Positions 9,919 to 21,655 of a stretch of DNA of 64,000 nucleotides are shown here, in pieces. Source of the DNA: Poa pratensis (Eukaryota; Streptophyta; Magnoliopsida; Poales; Poaceae); NCBI GenBank assembly GCA_947311845.1, contig CAMZMU010000027.1:25822368-25886367 (forward strand). The letters are read 5' to 3'. Below the pieces are notes generated by a model. The model had not been told where the DNA came from, did no database searches, and saw only the letters and a list, made by a program, of their open reading frames with translations. A program made the translations under genes and the position numbers. Position 1 is the first letter of the stretch. Every line of letters begins with the position of its first letter.

Positions 9919-11690
9919 TCAGGAGAAGGTTTGATTGAAGGAGTTCTCAAGTGATTCAGGGCTACCCTGGTGGTACTGCCTCTTTAGATGAACCGAGCTT
10001 TGACAACACGTCGGCAGCATTATTTTCTGTCCGAGGTATATGCCTGTATTCACACCCTTCAAAGAACCCGGATATCTTTTGCACATGGAACCGATATAAC
10101 GCCATGTTGGCATCCAGAGCATCCCAAGTTCCAGAAGATTGTTGCACCACCAGGTCGGAATCGCCGAAGCACTCACACGCCGGATACCGATCTCCTTCGC
10201 CACATTGAGCCATGGATTAAGGCCTCATACTCCGCCACATTGTTTGATGCTGAGAAATGAATCTGCAGCACGTATTTCAGCTGATCTCGCTTCGGCGAGG
10301 TGAGGACTATTCCAGCCCCCAGCCCGATCTTTGTCTTGGACCCATCAAAATGCATTTTCCAATAATTATAGTCCGGCCTGGGTGGCTCATACTGCATCTC
10401 GGCCCAATCACAAAAGAAGTCCGGCAACGCCTGGGATTTAATTGCATCTCTTCTCTCATAATGTGGTGCATATGGAGACACCTCAATCGCCCATTTGGCA
10501 ACTCGGCCAGTTGCATCTTTGCACCCGATGATCTCCGAGATTGGAGCTTCGCACACCACCGTCATGGGATGCTCCTGGAAATAATGCTTCAACTTCTTGA
10601 CCGCCAGGTAGACACCATACGTCATCTTCTGGTAGTGAGGGTAATTCTGCTTCGAGGTAGAGATCACCTCGCTCAAGTAATACACCGGTCTCTGCACCGA
10701 CCTGCCACCTTCTTCGCGCTCCACCACCACTGCCACACTTACAACTCGGTTTGTGGCCGCAATGTAAAGTAACATCGGCTCATTGTGCAATGGTGACGCC
10801 AACACCGGGGCAGTGGACAACATCTTTTTCAGCTCATTGAACGCCACGTCGGCCTGCGGGGTCCATGTAAACCCGGTACTTTTCTTCATGAGCTGGTACA
10901 AAGGTAAGGCTTTTTCTCCCAGCCGACCTACAAATCGGCTCAACGAGGCTAGGCACCCTGTGAATTTCTGCACATCTTTCAAACACTTCGGTAACTTCAT
11001 GTTCTCAATAGCTCGGATCTTGGCCGGGTTAACCTCGATACCTCGGCTAGACACCAGGAATCCAAGCAACTTTCCAGCCGGGACACCAAAGGTGCACTTG
11101 TCCGGGTTAAGCTTCAACCGATATTTTCTCAAATTCACAAATGTCTCCTCGAGATCCTCGAGGAGAGTACGTTTCTCCTTAGTTTTGATGACGATATCAT
11201 CGACATACACTTGCACATTTTTGCCCATTTGAGAGTGCAGGCATTTCTGCATACACCTCTGATAAGTTGCCCCGGCATTCCTCAGACCAAAACACATGAC
11301 ACGATAGCAATACGCCCCATACGGGGTAATAAAAGCAGTCTTTATTTGATCCTTCGGGTTCAGTGGTATCTGGTGAAAACCAGAGTACGCATCGATAAAA
11401 GACAACAGTTCACAACCAGCAGTGGAATCAATCACTTGATCAATCCGAGGTAATGGAAACGGATCTTTCGGGCACGCCTTGTTGAGGTTAGTGAAGTCAA
11501 TGCACATGCGCCACACCTTGACCACGGCTGGCTCGTCTTTCTTCTTTTCCACCAAGACCGGATTGGATATCCAGTCCGGGTGCAGCACCTCCATAATGAA
11601 CCCGGCTGCAAGCAACTTAGCCAGCTCGTCCAGCACCACTTGTCTTCGGTCGTCTGAGAGACGACGGGTCGGTTGCCTCACCGGTTTCAC
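9919..11690 (-). pseudogene. reverse transcriptase, RNase H and second RNase H of the Tat element
   Basis: The frame 11690-10173 (505 codons) holds the reverse transcriptase, with WRMCIDFTNLNKACPKD, FIDAYSGFHQIPL, the catalytic YVDD at residues 162-165, and the LGFLVS..G..VNP block. The usual gypsy RNase H region follows (LASPLHNEPMLLYI, PVYYLSEV). From about residue 446 a second RNase H begins: HFDGSKTKIGLGAGIVL, then a conserved Glu in NNVAEYEAL. Its remainder (GDSDLVVQQ and ENNAADVLSKLGS) is in other frames at 10203-9962, so one or two frameshifts lie near 10170-10200. The second domain matches the archaeal-type RNase H known from Tat elements. All catalytic residues are visible, but the domain is split. 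Confidence 0.9.
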
Positions 11691-11806
11691 CTCGGCCTGA
11701 CAAATAAAGAGTGCTCTGCCAACTCCCTCGGAACACCAGGCAGGTCCTTAGCCGACCATGCAAAGATATCCCGATTCTCACGGAGGAAGTGACAGAGCTC
11801 GCTTTC

Positions 11807-12502
11807 CTATTTCTCGCCCAGCCCGGTCCCAATGATGGCCATATGCTCTGGGTGCTCCGGGTCAATGGGGATCTTCTTGGTCTCCTTGGGCACCTCAAAT
11901 GCTGCAGTTGAGTCCGGGCTCATCAGTCCGGACATGCCGAGCTGTGTTGACTGCGCCATTGCCACCACTTGATGCAGCTTCTTCTTCTCAGCTGCGATCA
12001 CCAAAGACTCGGCCAGATTAGACCCCGCCGAGGCACACTGAATGGCTCGCTTGTAGTCACCCGAGATGGATATGATCCCATTAGGCCCTGGCATTTTCAT
12101 CTTCAGGTATGCAACATGGGTGGAAATCATGAACTTGGCCAGAGCCGGCCTTCCAAGCAATGCATGGTATGCACTCTCCAAGTCCACCACCTCGAACTCG
12201 ATACTCTCAACTCGGCAGTTATCCTTGGTTCCAAATGCTACATCCACCCATATCTTGCCCATGGGTGCACAGGAAACGCCAGGCACAATCCCATGAAAAG
12301 TACAACTGCTTGGCATCAACTGATTTGGCGATATGCCCAATTTCACCATTGTGTCTCGGTACATGATGTTGATGGCACTGCCATTGTCCACCAGAACTCG
12401 GGTAAACCTCACATTGTTGTAGGCCCACACAACGTCGGATCTACCACCAGGGCATACTTTCCAGGGCTCGGCATGATCCGAGGTGTGTCTTTCCTGCTCC
12501 AA
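11807..12502 (-). pseudogene. aspartic protease region of the Tat element
   Basis: This frame contains RVLVDNGSAINIMY with the active-site D-N-G-S-A (a D-S/T-G-A variant usual in this lineage) and the downstream LLGRPAL, typical of retropepsin-like folds. The protease cleaves the gag-pol polyprotein. It is separated by frame changes from the gag part upstream (a linking frame runs 12723-12409) and from RT downstream (start of the next frame at 11690). Confidence 0.82.
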
Positions 12503-14754
12503 GTGATCTCCTGCTCAGACCAGTTCATATAGGTCGGCACCACCGGCATTACTGCATTCACCTCCATGGCACGCCTCTGCACGCTCTTCTTGTCAGTTGG
12601 CTCGGTCACAAAGACCACATAGCTCGCATGAGCCTCTCTATAGTCATTTCCGGGGTATTCATACTGCTGACTTGGTCCGGCACCATTATTGTTGTTATTA
12701 CCTCGGACATTCACAACATTCACGGGCCTTGCTGCTGCAGGCCTCGGAGGAGGTGCAGTGGTTATGGGGTAACATTTGCTCCGGACAGATTTGGGTTAGG
12801 CCTCGGCTGAAATCTCTGAGGTGGTCCTGCTCTGTTTCCTCCGGCCTTCGCCCCTTCTTCCCTGATTCTGCGGTTCCAGCTGCACTGCCGGGTTGAATGG
12901 TTGGCTGGCTTGCGCGGGTCGGTCGTATGGTAACAGCAAGGACCATCTATCATTGATTCATAAGTCAAGGGTGGCTCCGGGTTCGGACTAAATGCCGGAC
13001 CATTGATTTTCGGCCTCTGGACACCTCCAGCTCCGGGCTGATCCGGGTTCACCGCTGCAACTTGGTTCGAGGTGTATGGGTAGTCCGGCTCCCTCCTCTT
13101 TTGTCCGAACTCTTGGCGGTCATTACACCTTGGTCCGAGCCGGTTGTTTATTGGCTCCCTCCTTCTGTTACGTGCCACTGCCTCTGCTGGCTGCATCGGA
13201 TCACCCAGAGCATAAGAATCTGCAATCCGGATTGTTTCTGCTAGGGATTTCGGCATATCTCTTTGGAGCCTCTGCCACAGCATGCTGCCATGTCGACAAC
13301 CATCTGCAAACCAGGAAATGGCCTGTGCCTCTACAACTCCTTCACAGGAATTCCGAACATTGCTCCACCGAGTTAAGAATTCTCGGTCAGTTTCATGATC
13401 ATCTTGCTTACATGCTGCCAGGAGCTGAGGTCGGTTTGGCCTCTTGTATGTACTAGCAAAGTTGCTGTTAAACGCCAGCTCCAAGTCTATCCAGGAGTTG
13501 ATACTATACTCCGGCAAATTATTCAGCCAGATCCGAGCTGGACCTTCCAACATGTGCGGGAGATACCGGACCGCCCATCGGCGATTGCCCCCCGCTATGT
13601 GCACCGAGGATACATAATCTGTCAGCCAATCTTGCGGCTTGGTGCTCCCGTTGTATGGCTTGGTGTTCCGACCTAACTGGAACTGAGATACTGGCGGTGG
13701 TGGCTCCTTCATGATCCGAGGTCCAAAACACGCCGGACCAGGAGGGCCTTCCTCCTCCAGTTGCTCGGAAGTAGATTCTATCCAGCTTGTTACGAACATC
13801 GCCTGGAGCTAACATCCGAGCTCCTATCCGAGGTCCCAACGCCCCATCCACTCTGTGGTATCCAGCTCGCGCCATGGCCGAGTCTCCATCATATCGGTCA
13901 TCGCCTTGACCGACATTCTGAGGTTGCTGAACATACTCCGGCTCTCGCTGATATTGCCCCTGCGGCCGGGGTTGTTGCTGATACCTCGGGGGCGGAGGTG
14001 GTTTACCTCGGCCAGCCGACGCTGCTTGCCCGCCATTCTGATTTCCCTGACCGGAGTTACCCTTAGCTCGGCTTGCATTACCTGGGCCGGGGTTTCCCTT
14101 AGCTCGGCTAGCATTGCCCTGGCCCACCTTCTGCTTTGCTGCTAACACCGGATCATACATCTGCAGCTGCTTGTTCTGACCCGAGGTGACACTCCGGGCT
14201 CGATCGGCTCCTCCGACGAGTGGAGATGAGGCTTGCCCCTTGGACACCTGACTAACTGGCCTAGCTGAATAAACCATCTCCGAATCACCAGCCCCGGCAT
14301 ATGCTCTGCGGAGAGCCTCATTCTGCTGGTTAGCTACATACACTAATTCATTGACTCGCTTCTGCTGCGCACGCCATGCATCTCCAGTCAACCCGGATAG
14401 CTCGGCCCTGCCTGCCTCGGCAGCTCTGAGGTTCTTAGCAGGGGAACTATACACCGGCCTTCCAGTCGACACGCGACTCTCACTCCTAGCCGAGGTGGTA
14501 GGTCGAGCCTCCCTGTTTATCTCATCATTGAGCCCCTTGCCTCTCTGCCGCACCTCGGCTCCCCTATTTGTATCAACTGCTACCGGGGTGAAGCCATTCG
14601 CTGCATTGTACTCACGCAGATCTCTATTGAACTCATCTCTAGCTGTCATCATTGCTACAGCCTCCTTTTGCAACAGGACACGCTTTGCCTCTAGGTCGGC
14701 CACAGTCACCACTACATCCACTCCTGGATTTACTGGGTCTGCCAGTGTCTCCAC
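12409..14754 (-). pseudogene. gag polyprotein of the Tat element, frameshifted
   Basis: Three successive frames cover it. 14754-13519 carries an N-terminal, charged, Gln/Gly/Pro-rich part. 13799-12762 holds the retrotransposon gag domain (PF03732-like: KPQDWLTDYVSSV, ARIWLNNLP, SWIDLELAFNSNF, QDDHETDREFLTRW). It then has a basic tail and a zinc-knuckle-like CCYHTTDP..NHSTRQC. 12723-12409 is an Asn-rich linker towards protease. A frameshift lies near 13780, just before EQLEEEGPPGPACFGP. Gag forms the cytoplasmic virus-like particle that packages the RNA. Confidence 0.82.
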
Positions 14755-14946
14755 TATCTCTACAGGGTCGCACCTCGGCCCTGCACTCGGGGGTACCAGG
14801 CAACTCTTTCTCTAGCCTGGGCTTTGCAGATCTCACCTTAGCAACCTCGGCCGGCTTGGATTTGCTGGCATCTACTTTGCCAGCGGCATCAACCGGACCG
14901 GTCATCATCACCTCCACGCAGCTCTCGGGGCGAGTGATACGCCGAC

Positions 14947-15180
14947 CTAAAGCCGCGAGGAGAGGAGTTTCGTCGTCCACGAGCACCTGCTCCGGGTACC
15001 GCGAACAACCTCGACAGCAACGTAGGTGACGAAGCTGCCAAGCATCATGGTGAAGCCATGCTCGGGGAAGGGCTTGCCGGCGAAACACCCCGCGTTGTCG
15101 CTGATGAAGGTGAACTCACCGATCTTGGCGATAAGCCCGGAAAGAACACGCTCGCCTGAGCCCGTCCGGATGTAAACTCC
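14947..15180 (-). other. open frame right after the PBS, probable start of gag
   Basis: On the minus strand an open frame runs out of the 5' LTR, through the PBS, and into the interior. It includes GVYIRTGSGERVLSGLIAK, FTFISDNAGCF and FPEHGFTMMLGSF. The position directly after the primer site and the protein-like composition suggest the 5' part of gag or a leader protein. No domain was recognised. It is separated from the main gag frame by a frame change near 14950. Confidence 0.45.
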
Positions 15181-15200
15181 CTCCAACGCCTCAATCTGCC

Positions 15201-15217
15201 CCACGGTGGGCGCCAAC
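15201..15217 (-). other. primer binding site of the Tat element
   Basis: Immediately inside the right LTR, with a two-base gap, the minus strand reads TTGGCGCCCACCGTGGGG. A TGGCGCC start is the usual complement of a tRNA 3' CCA end in gypsy elements. It fixes the right LTR as the 5' LTR. The exact tRNA was not determined. Confidence 0.75.
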
Positions 15218-16310
15218 TGTCGTGGTGGGATCACGGCAGATGCCATAGGTATGGCTAAGATGGGGCCGAATGGTCGTTGGGGGAATCCGGGGAGGGTTTA
15301 TGCACTCAAGAAGTGCACACGCAAGAACACGCAAGAAACCGCAAGAACACGAACGAGAAACAAGAAACCAAGCACACAAAGCACACCACGATGTACCCTG
15401 CTTCGGGGCCCTCTTGTGGAGGTAACACCCCTACTGCAGCACTATCCTACTCAGTGTATAGCTCAAAGTGACAAGTACAAGCTGCTCCTCGAGCTGTATG
15501 ATGATACAATGGTGAGAACTTGAGGTAAAAGATGGAGCTACACGGGAGGAAGAAGGCACTCCGAGCTAGATCCGAGGTGTTTCCGGGGTTTCCGAGGTTC
15601 CTTTCTCTCTCTCTCTCTCTCTTGATCGATCTCTCTCCGTCGTCGTCCTCCTCAAGCAGGAGGGGGGTGAAGCCCACTATATAGGCCAGCCGAGTTACCG
15701 TTGTGCCCCTCGCTGAACACTGTTGCCATGCCTCTGCACCGGTCACCACCGTACCTCTGTCAGGGACAAGACGTGGCCTGCCCATCCCTGCTGCTAACGG
15801 CAGAGCTAGCATGTCTCCTCTGACAGAGACAGGACGTAGCCACGCGCTACCTCGTAGCCTTTTCCCGGATCTCGCGTGGTCAGCGGTCAGAGACGTGCAG
15901 CCCCGCCGAACCCGGGGCACGCCTCTGCCAGGCTCCGTGACAGACGCTCCCGCGTCAGGCGCTCTTGTACCAGGCTAGAAGTGACAGGAGCATTGACTCC
16001 TGCCCGACCTACGGCCTCCTGCCTTAGTTAGCCCGGGTCTTGCCCCGCTCCTTACTCGGGTCTTGTATTTAAGATCCGACCACTCGGACATTACTTCCTT
16101 CAAGTGGCTTCTCCTGCACTCACCAAATAAACCATACCACCGAGTAGTTAGGTCGGCTGAACTTAGCTCGGACAGTGAACCTCGGTTCAGGCCGACGGGA
16201 TACCTCGGACCCCTCCGGGCCAAGATAGGTCGGCCCTTTCCGTACCTCGGCGTACTCTTAAACTCTTCTTATGCCAAGCCTTGACCCTACCCGGGGGTAG
16301 CCCCCCGACA
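15218..16310 (-). repeat. 5' LTR of the Tat element (right copy)
   Basis: This 1,093-bp direct repeat of 1650-2759 starts TGTCGTGG and ends CCCCGACA, followed by the target duplication CTCCC. It contains a longer CT dinucleotide run (about 15602-15622) than the left copy. It would drive minus-strand transcription of gag-pol. Confidence 0.93.
15678..15683 (-). promoter_or_regulatory. TATA box in the 5' LTR
   Basis: On the minus strand the sequence reads CCTATATAGTGGG. The TATATA core at 15678-15683 is the obvious core promoter for the retrotransposon RNA, and it is conserved in the left LTR at 2118-2123. Confidence 0.55.
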
Positions 16311-16399
16311 CTCCCTATTTCGTATTGTAAGGTGTATTATGATTTGTTTAGACAAATGTTTGATAAGTAGGTTTGTATTAATATGTAGCTTATGTGGTT

Positions 16400-16482
16400 C
16401 TCCCTCTGATCCGGTTTAGTTGTCGCCATCAGTTTACTGGCGTAGCTCTTCTTCTGCGTCAAGTAATTCGGATTAGAGGGAG
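16400..16482. mobile_element. short Stowaway-like MITE
   Basis: The ends CTCCCTCTGATCCGG and (reverse) GGATTAGAGGGAG are near-complementary and the right flank is TA; the left flank has become TT. At 83 bp it fits a small Tc1/mariner-type MITE. Non-coding. Confidence 0.55.
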
Positions 16483-16913
16483 TACAAAATTATAATCGTA
16501 AGTGTTTTCCAATATGAATCCCATGACTTCTCCCATGGTCTTGTCCAAAGAAGTTCTAGACGCCAAATATTTTGATTTTGGTGGAACAGTTGTCCACAAT
16601 TTTGTGCACCATAGATCGATGACTCAGCTGCAAACACCTATCGACATGAAGAACGAACCTGAAATCGATTCAAATCAGGGCTCGAAGGCTTTCTAATGAA
16701 TACGATAACAACTTTCTACGCAGTTGTGACGACAAGATGTGAAGGAAGGCTAGGAACGAAGTGAACAAACTGTCACCTTTAAACTACAGTATGTAATAAT
16801 TATTTAGTCAAGATTATAGGAGATCCGGAGGAATAGGCGACCGTCCCATCCCTAGCTCTCAACAGGGTACTACGAGTCCACCCGATTCCTTTCACGGTGC
16901 TGGACGAATGGAG

Positions 16914-17041
16914 TATAAGATGTTTTAGGTGTTCTACATGTTGTCTATATACATACTAAAATGAGTGAACATATAAACTTACAATGTGTCTAGATTCATT
17001 TGTATGCATGTGCATGTTGACAAATGCTAAAACATCTTATA
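16914..17041. mobile_element. decayed MITE with ATAAGATGTTTTAG-type inverted ends
   Basis: TATAAGATGTTTTAG at the left pairs with CTAAAACATCTTATA at the right. The inner motif resembles common Triticeae Stowaway MITEs that have lost the outer CTCCCTCCGT ends. Non-coding. Confidence 0.5.
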
Positions 17042-18219
17042 TTAAAACCGTGAAATTTCTACGTCCCGTGCATGGACAGTGAACGGCGTGTCCCATCCGC
17101 TGGTCCGTATCGCGGATCGCCAGTTTTCCCAGGGTCGGCGGCACGCGCTTCCCGTTGCGTCTGGCTGGCTGGTCAAGCTTGAGCCGTTGTTTGTGACCGG
17201 AGCGGAGATAGAATTCCATGAAGGCCACGAGATGAGAGTTGTATTACACGAGCGTCCTATTACACCTGTACGCTACACACACATCTGAATCTGAAATCTG
17301 AATGCACAAGCTGAGAGTTCCAGTTCGCGTGAACAAGGAGCTCCAACCACTCTAGGATTCCCACTAAAAATCGCACCTCTCACGCGAATCTCGCCCGTTA
17401 ATTTCCAGTCGCTCAACCGCCGGCCACTTACCGGCGACGCATTGCTAGCCAGTCACTCGCCAACACTTTCCAACCGGTTCATCTCCACGACATGCGTTCG
17501 CCAAGAAAAAGACCCGACCGACCGCGAGGCAGCAATCAATCAATCAATTCTCACATCAAATCACGCGGCAAAACGCCGTGACCGGTTCAAAGGTGGTTCG
17601 ACCGGCCGCTGTCGTCCGACGATCGACGACACGACCGCATGCACAAGCTAGCAACCATGCATGAGGATGGATCATGGATTCGGTTTTATTTGTCGCTGGG
17701 GCAACAAAGCCCCATCATATCGATCGCTGACTCGCTGTCTTCTTCTCTCCTTCCGGTTGCGGATGTGAAGGGTGAAGACGGTTCAAAAGCGCTCGAGGGA
17801 AGACGAAGACTGGTTCAAAGGTAGGTTCGGTTCGATCGGATGTCGTCGTTAGATGAAGGAGACCTGCTGTTTTTACCTGCTGGTTTCTAGTGCCAGACTT
17901 GACTGCAGCTAGCCAACTCTATCTATCAGGAAAACGTGAACTTAGGAGCTAGCCAACGTGAACTTCACTTTTTACCGGTGGCCATCGGCACTTTGGCGGA
18001 AATGACAGGTACAATTTTGGACTTTGTTGCTAGCATCAGTCAGATCCATCCCTCTCGTTGCTGGGACATCACGGAGGAGGCTTCGGCCTAAAGTTTGGAA
18101 TCACTGGCCGAGTGGTCGAGTGTTCAGATCACTGTAATTCGTCAGTTTTTTTTTTCCGGAGAAGGTGAGCGTTCTCTCATCATGCTTTTCCAAAATTTCC
18201 GGCCCCTACCTCTACGAAG
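17042..18219. other. intergenic sequence, nothing coding recognised
   Basis: Mixed composition with many short ORFs, none with recognisable domains. A (CAAT)n tract occurs near 17530. No RNA gene was seen. Confidence 0.4.
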
Positions 18220-18221
18220 TA

Positions 18222-18315
18222 CTCCCTCCGTTCCATAATATAAGATGTTCTAGCTAGATAGATACATGTGAATGTGGACAAAAACTAAAACTCTTATATT
18301 TAGGAACGGAGGGAG
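18222..18315. mobile_element. Stowaway MITE
   Basis: A 94-bp element beginning CTCCCTCCGTTCC and ending GGAACGGAGGGAG, flanked by TA on both sides (18220-18221 and 18316-18317), with ATAAGATGTT-like inner arms. This is the textbook Stowaway (Tc1/mariner) structure of grasses. Confidence 0.9.
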
Positions 18316-18317
18316 TA

Positions 18318-19871
18318 TGTGGCATGTCATGGAGTCTACTTCCGGATCTCGTGTGCAGGAAAATTTATCTGTGGGCTCTGCCCCCGACAATCTCACACAC
18401 CAGTTCTTCAACCTGTGTAAATGTCTTTTGAAGTTTATTAGATACCGAGTTTAACTTTATTTACCAATTCACCGAGGAGCGCTTATGTGCCCGGCTTTGC
18501 TGCCAAATTTGTTTGAACCCTTCTTTATCAACGAGATGAGGCAGAAAGAATGGCTCCGTTAAAAAAAAAGCGAAAAAAAAATTCATTCCTCGCGGGAAAC
18601 AATTGCAGAAGGTTATTTCCACGCTCCAAACGGGTTCCAGATCACGAAAGCTAGCCCCAGGAAAGTTAACCTATTATACTATGACGCAAGTGTATTCCAT
18701 TGCTGTCGTGATGTCGTCGGGTACCAGCGTAGTGGACAAGGAGATAGAAACAATCGAGATACCTTCAATTCCTTTCTCTACTCCTGTTCCTACAGGGACA
18801 GAATGAAGTGGGTGTGGAAGTTGACCTGGTACACGAAAGGGACATCAAAAAGGGAGCAGTACTGCTATTTAAGTTGACCAGAAAACCGTAGGTGGCTACC
18901 TAGCTAGCTTGCCGTAAAATCTTGCATGGTTTTAGCTAAGCCATAGATCAGTCTTCTGAACTTTTGTTTTTTGGCCATGATCCACCAGAGTCGATTGGAT
19001 CTTTGTCCCCATCTTCGTTCACAACTTCATTTTGGTTTAGGTTTTGACTAAGCTTTGCCCACTACTTTGCATAGGTCTCTTAACTTTTCGCTGACACTTG
19101 GGTCCTTAAGCCTTGATTGCACTCGGAGTAATACTAATCAGCAAGCCATGCAAGTAGCCAGGGGTTCTACAAGTGGCTCTGCTGGATACTGTAAGATATT
19201 CTTGCTGCAGTTGAGAAATCTTATAAGAAATCCTTAACCGAGACATGCTTCTGAAGTAACATGGCGGGTTCGTTGGCAGATATAATCTAAGAGAAGGGTT
19301 AACTAGTCAAACACAGCAAGGGGGAATCTAAATCATTATCGCACATGCTAACAAAGAATAAAATGGCAAAGTATTTTTTTTAAACACCATAGGCTATTGA
19401 ATATTACTAGCACCCTTCGGCTGGTATATTCTACTCAGAAATTCACCAAAGACCAACACAAAGACATAAAGATTCGATGCAAAGAGTCGCTTGTTGCCGA
19501 AGCAAACAATGAAATGTACGAATTATCACAAACTACGTCACCTTTTATATGTTCTTCTAATAATGACCTCTTCAAAGAGTATGAATGCGGTGTGTGTGTG
19601 CACGCGTGTGTATACATACATCTAGAAAGGGGTGTTTACTTCGTGACACATCCATGGTGGACGAAGGATCAAATATTTTTCACTAACATTAGTCCATAGA
19701 AAAATTCTAAGGATTGTAATCATACAAAAATGTACTACTAGAAAATTGTACAATCCAACAAGAATCAAAATACAAACATCTATGAAATTTATACAATCTA
19801 AAAAGTGTACACAACCTTCCGCTGCCCTATCGGCACATGTTTTGGAGATCGAGCTCTGTGCCAACATGCTT
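18318..19871. other. intergenic sequence, nothing coding recognised
   Basis: AT-rich DNA with short ORFs only, including a GT/GC-alternating tract near 19590-19615. No protein domain, RNA gene or complete transposon was identified. Confidence 0.4.
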
Positions 19872-20001
19872 AGTGGCGGAGCTTTGGGCCCAGCTTATCC
19901 CACGATTTTTTCTAAAAAAAAAAATTAGTTTGTAGGTATTTATATGAAGGTCCCTAATGTGTAAGTGACTTGACCCCACATGCGACAGTCTCCGCCACTG
20001 A
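19872..20001. mobile_element. small hAT-like MITE
   Basis: AGTGGCGGAG at the left and CTCCGCCACT at the right are perfect inverted repeats of the CAGTGGCGGAGC type seen in plant hAT elements. The flanks ACATGCTT (19864-19871) and ACATGCTC (20002-20009) match at 7 of 8 bases, fitting an 8-bp hAT target duplication. Non-coding, about 130 bp. Confidence 0.65.
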
Positions 20002-20509
20002 ACATGCTCCTTCAATGCCACTACCGACCCATTTCACCCCATACACAACCCGCTGACGCTGAGAATGCCTCACACCGTCTCAACTCTCCCGCTTTACGAG
20101 TGTATGATGTGATTCTAACATTCGATTGACTCATCTGCGGTGCCACACATACCCATGATCTATCACCACTCATCTCCATTGATGCTTGCTGTTGGATTTC
20201 GTTAGACAACACAATACGGGTGTCGAGACACATCATGGACAGGCATGGCCAAGCAAGCGAGAAGAGAAGGCAAAACCATTGTTTTGGATTTCACACGACG
20301 GGTGTTCCGACGTTTGTATCATCACCCAACTTTCTCCTAGTTCCCCCTCTCCCCCTTCTCGGTCCGACGACGAGTGTTCGCTTGCTAGGCCCAGATCTGA
20401 ACGATCATCTTCTAACATGTTCCACTAATAACAAATGTGCTAAAATGTTGGCTGAGGGAGCAGAGTAAATGCAAGAGACGGTACGATGACCACAGTTGCG
20501 TTCACCACC

Positions 20510-21655
20510 TCTTCTTAACTGCGTGCACACGTCCTCTCCTTTCTCTCTCCAGTGAACAGTAGTTGAGAGCGATTTCGTCAGATCCGGGCCAAACCGAGGT
20601 CGATCTTGACGGCGTTGCCGTTGGGAGTTGACTGAGGGGCGGTGCCGGTGTAGGTAGTTTAGATTTTAGTTGTTGTTTTGCCTCTGTGCAGTGTTGGAGT
20701 AGGGTTCCAGGTCTCGCCGGCCGGATCTGGACAGCTCGAGCTGCTCTGCCCTTGCTGTGTCTCTCTGGTGGCAGGAGTGGATGCATGCGGCGGTGAGGAG
20801 CTGGAGGATCTCCGTTATTAAGCCGGTTCCAAGCTACTCCCCTGTGCCTTCGAGCGGTGCTGGGAGGTTGCTGGCCTTCATCCTCGTCGGAGCTCTGGTG
20901 GTTGGAGACAGTGTCGGGGATGGTGGTGTCTGCAGCTTGGTCAATAAGCTCGTTTCCTGCGCTCACCTCAAGATGGAGGGGCTCCGTGCGGTGGAACTTC
21001 ACCTGGCCGGCCGTGGCGGCGAGGGGGTGAGGCTGTCCGGCGTATGGCGTGGTGCTGCCACGATTCCCCTGGTCGGCCGTGGAGGCGAGGGGGGGAAGAG
21101 GGGAGCCACGACGCTCTCTGTTTCTCTGAGATGGGTGTGTTGGATGCACTGCTGCGCCCTCGAGTCGGTGATTTTCTGCTGTCGTGGAGGCAGAGGATCT
21201 TGCTTGCTCATGGGCTTCGGTGTTGAAGCTGCAATTTGTGGAGTTCCCAAACGGAGGCGATGTGTCGCCGCCGTTATCCTTGGCCGGAGAGGCCACTCCT
21301 TGCTCGGGTGCTATGGGCATCGGGCTTTCTTCTTCCAAGCGGCCAGTGAGCCCAAAAGGAAGATCTTCATCGACCTCGGCGCGGGATCCATGGCCGGCGG
21401 CGCCCCAAGTGGCTTGTTCCCCGGCGGCGGCGCTGGTTCCCGAGCCTGGCGGTCTCTCAGATGCGGTGGAGAAGACAATGGACTGGATGGCGTTTGTAAT
21501 TTTGTTTCCAAGGTCTTTTCTGTAAAACAGGCAGCCTTTTTCGAGAATCCCCTTTCTAGTGGGGGTCTGCTTGTAATTTTGTACCCACCGTTTTTTTAAT
21601 GCAGCTTCTGGGGCCTTCGTGCCCTCATCCGTTCAAAAAAAAAAAAAAAAAAAAA
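20510..21655 (+). mobile_element. probable non-autonomous LINE-derived retroelement ending in poly(A)
   Basis: A GC-rich block ends with TTTTTTTAATGCAGCTTCTGG, a short T/C-rich tail and a run of 21 A residues (21635-21655). The combination of GC-rich, GGCGGCGAGG-repeated sequence and a 3' poly(A) resembles plant LINEs or their internally deleted derivatives. Open frames on both strands (such as 20757-21599 +) carry no reverse transcriptase motifs and are probably composition effects. No target duplication was found, so the left limit is approximate. A retro-copied mRNA is the alternative. Confidence 0.5.

Larger units (their letters stand above)
1650..16310 (-). mobile_element. Tat-type Ty3/gypsy LTR retrotransposon, complete but decayed
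   Basis: Two direct repeats starting TGTCGTGGTGGG and ending CCCCGACA bound the element, flanked by the 5-bp duplication CTCCC at 1645-1649 and 16311-16315. The protein domains read on the minus strand in the order gag, protease, reverse transcriptase, RNase H, second RNase H, integrase, so the 5' LTR is the right-hand one. PR-RT-RH-INT order defines Ty3/gypsy. The extra RNase H after the normal one and the additional gene between integrase and the 3' LTR are features known from the Tat lineage of plants (RIRE2/Grande/Retand relatives). All main ORFs carry frameshifts, so this copy cannot make a working polyprotein. It is about 14.66 kb. Confidence 0.93.

Noticed and set aside
20757..21599. 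280-codon open frame on the plus strand
   Set aside because: It overlaps an equally long open frame on the other strand, lacks any domain and lies in a GC-rich block ending in poly(A); composition explains it better than coding.
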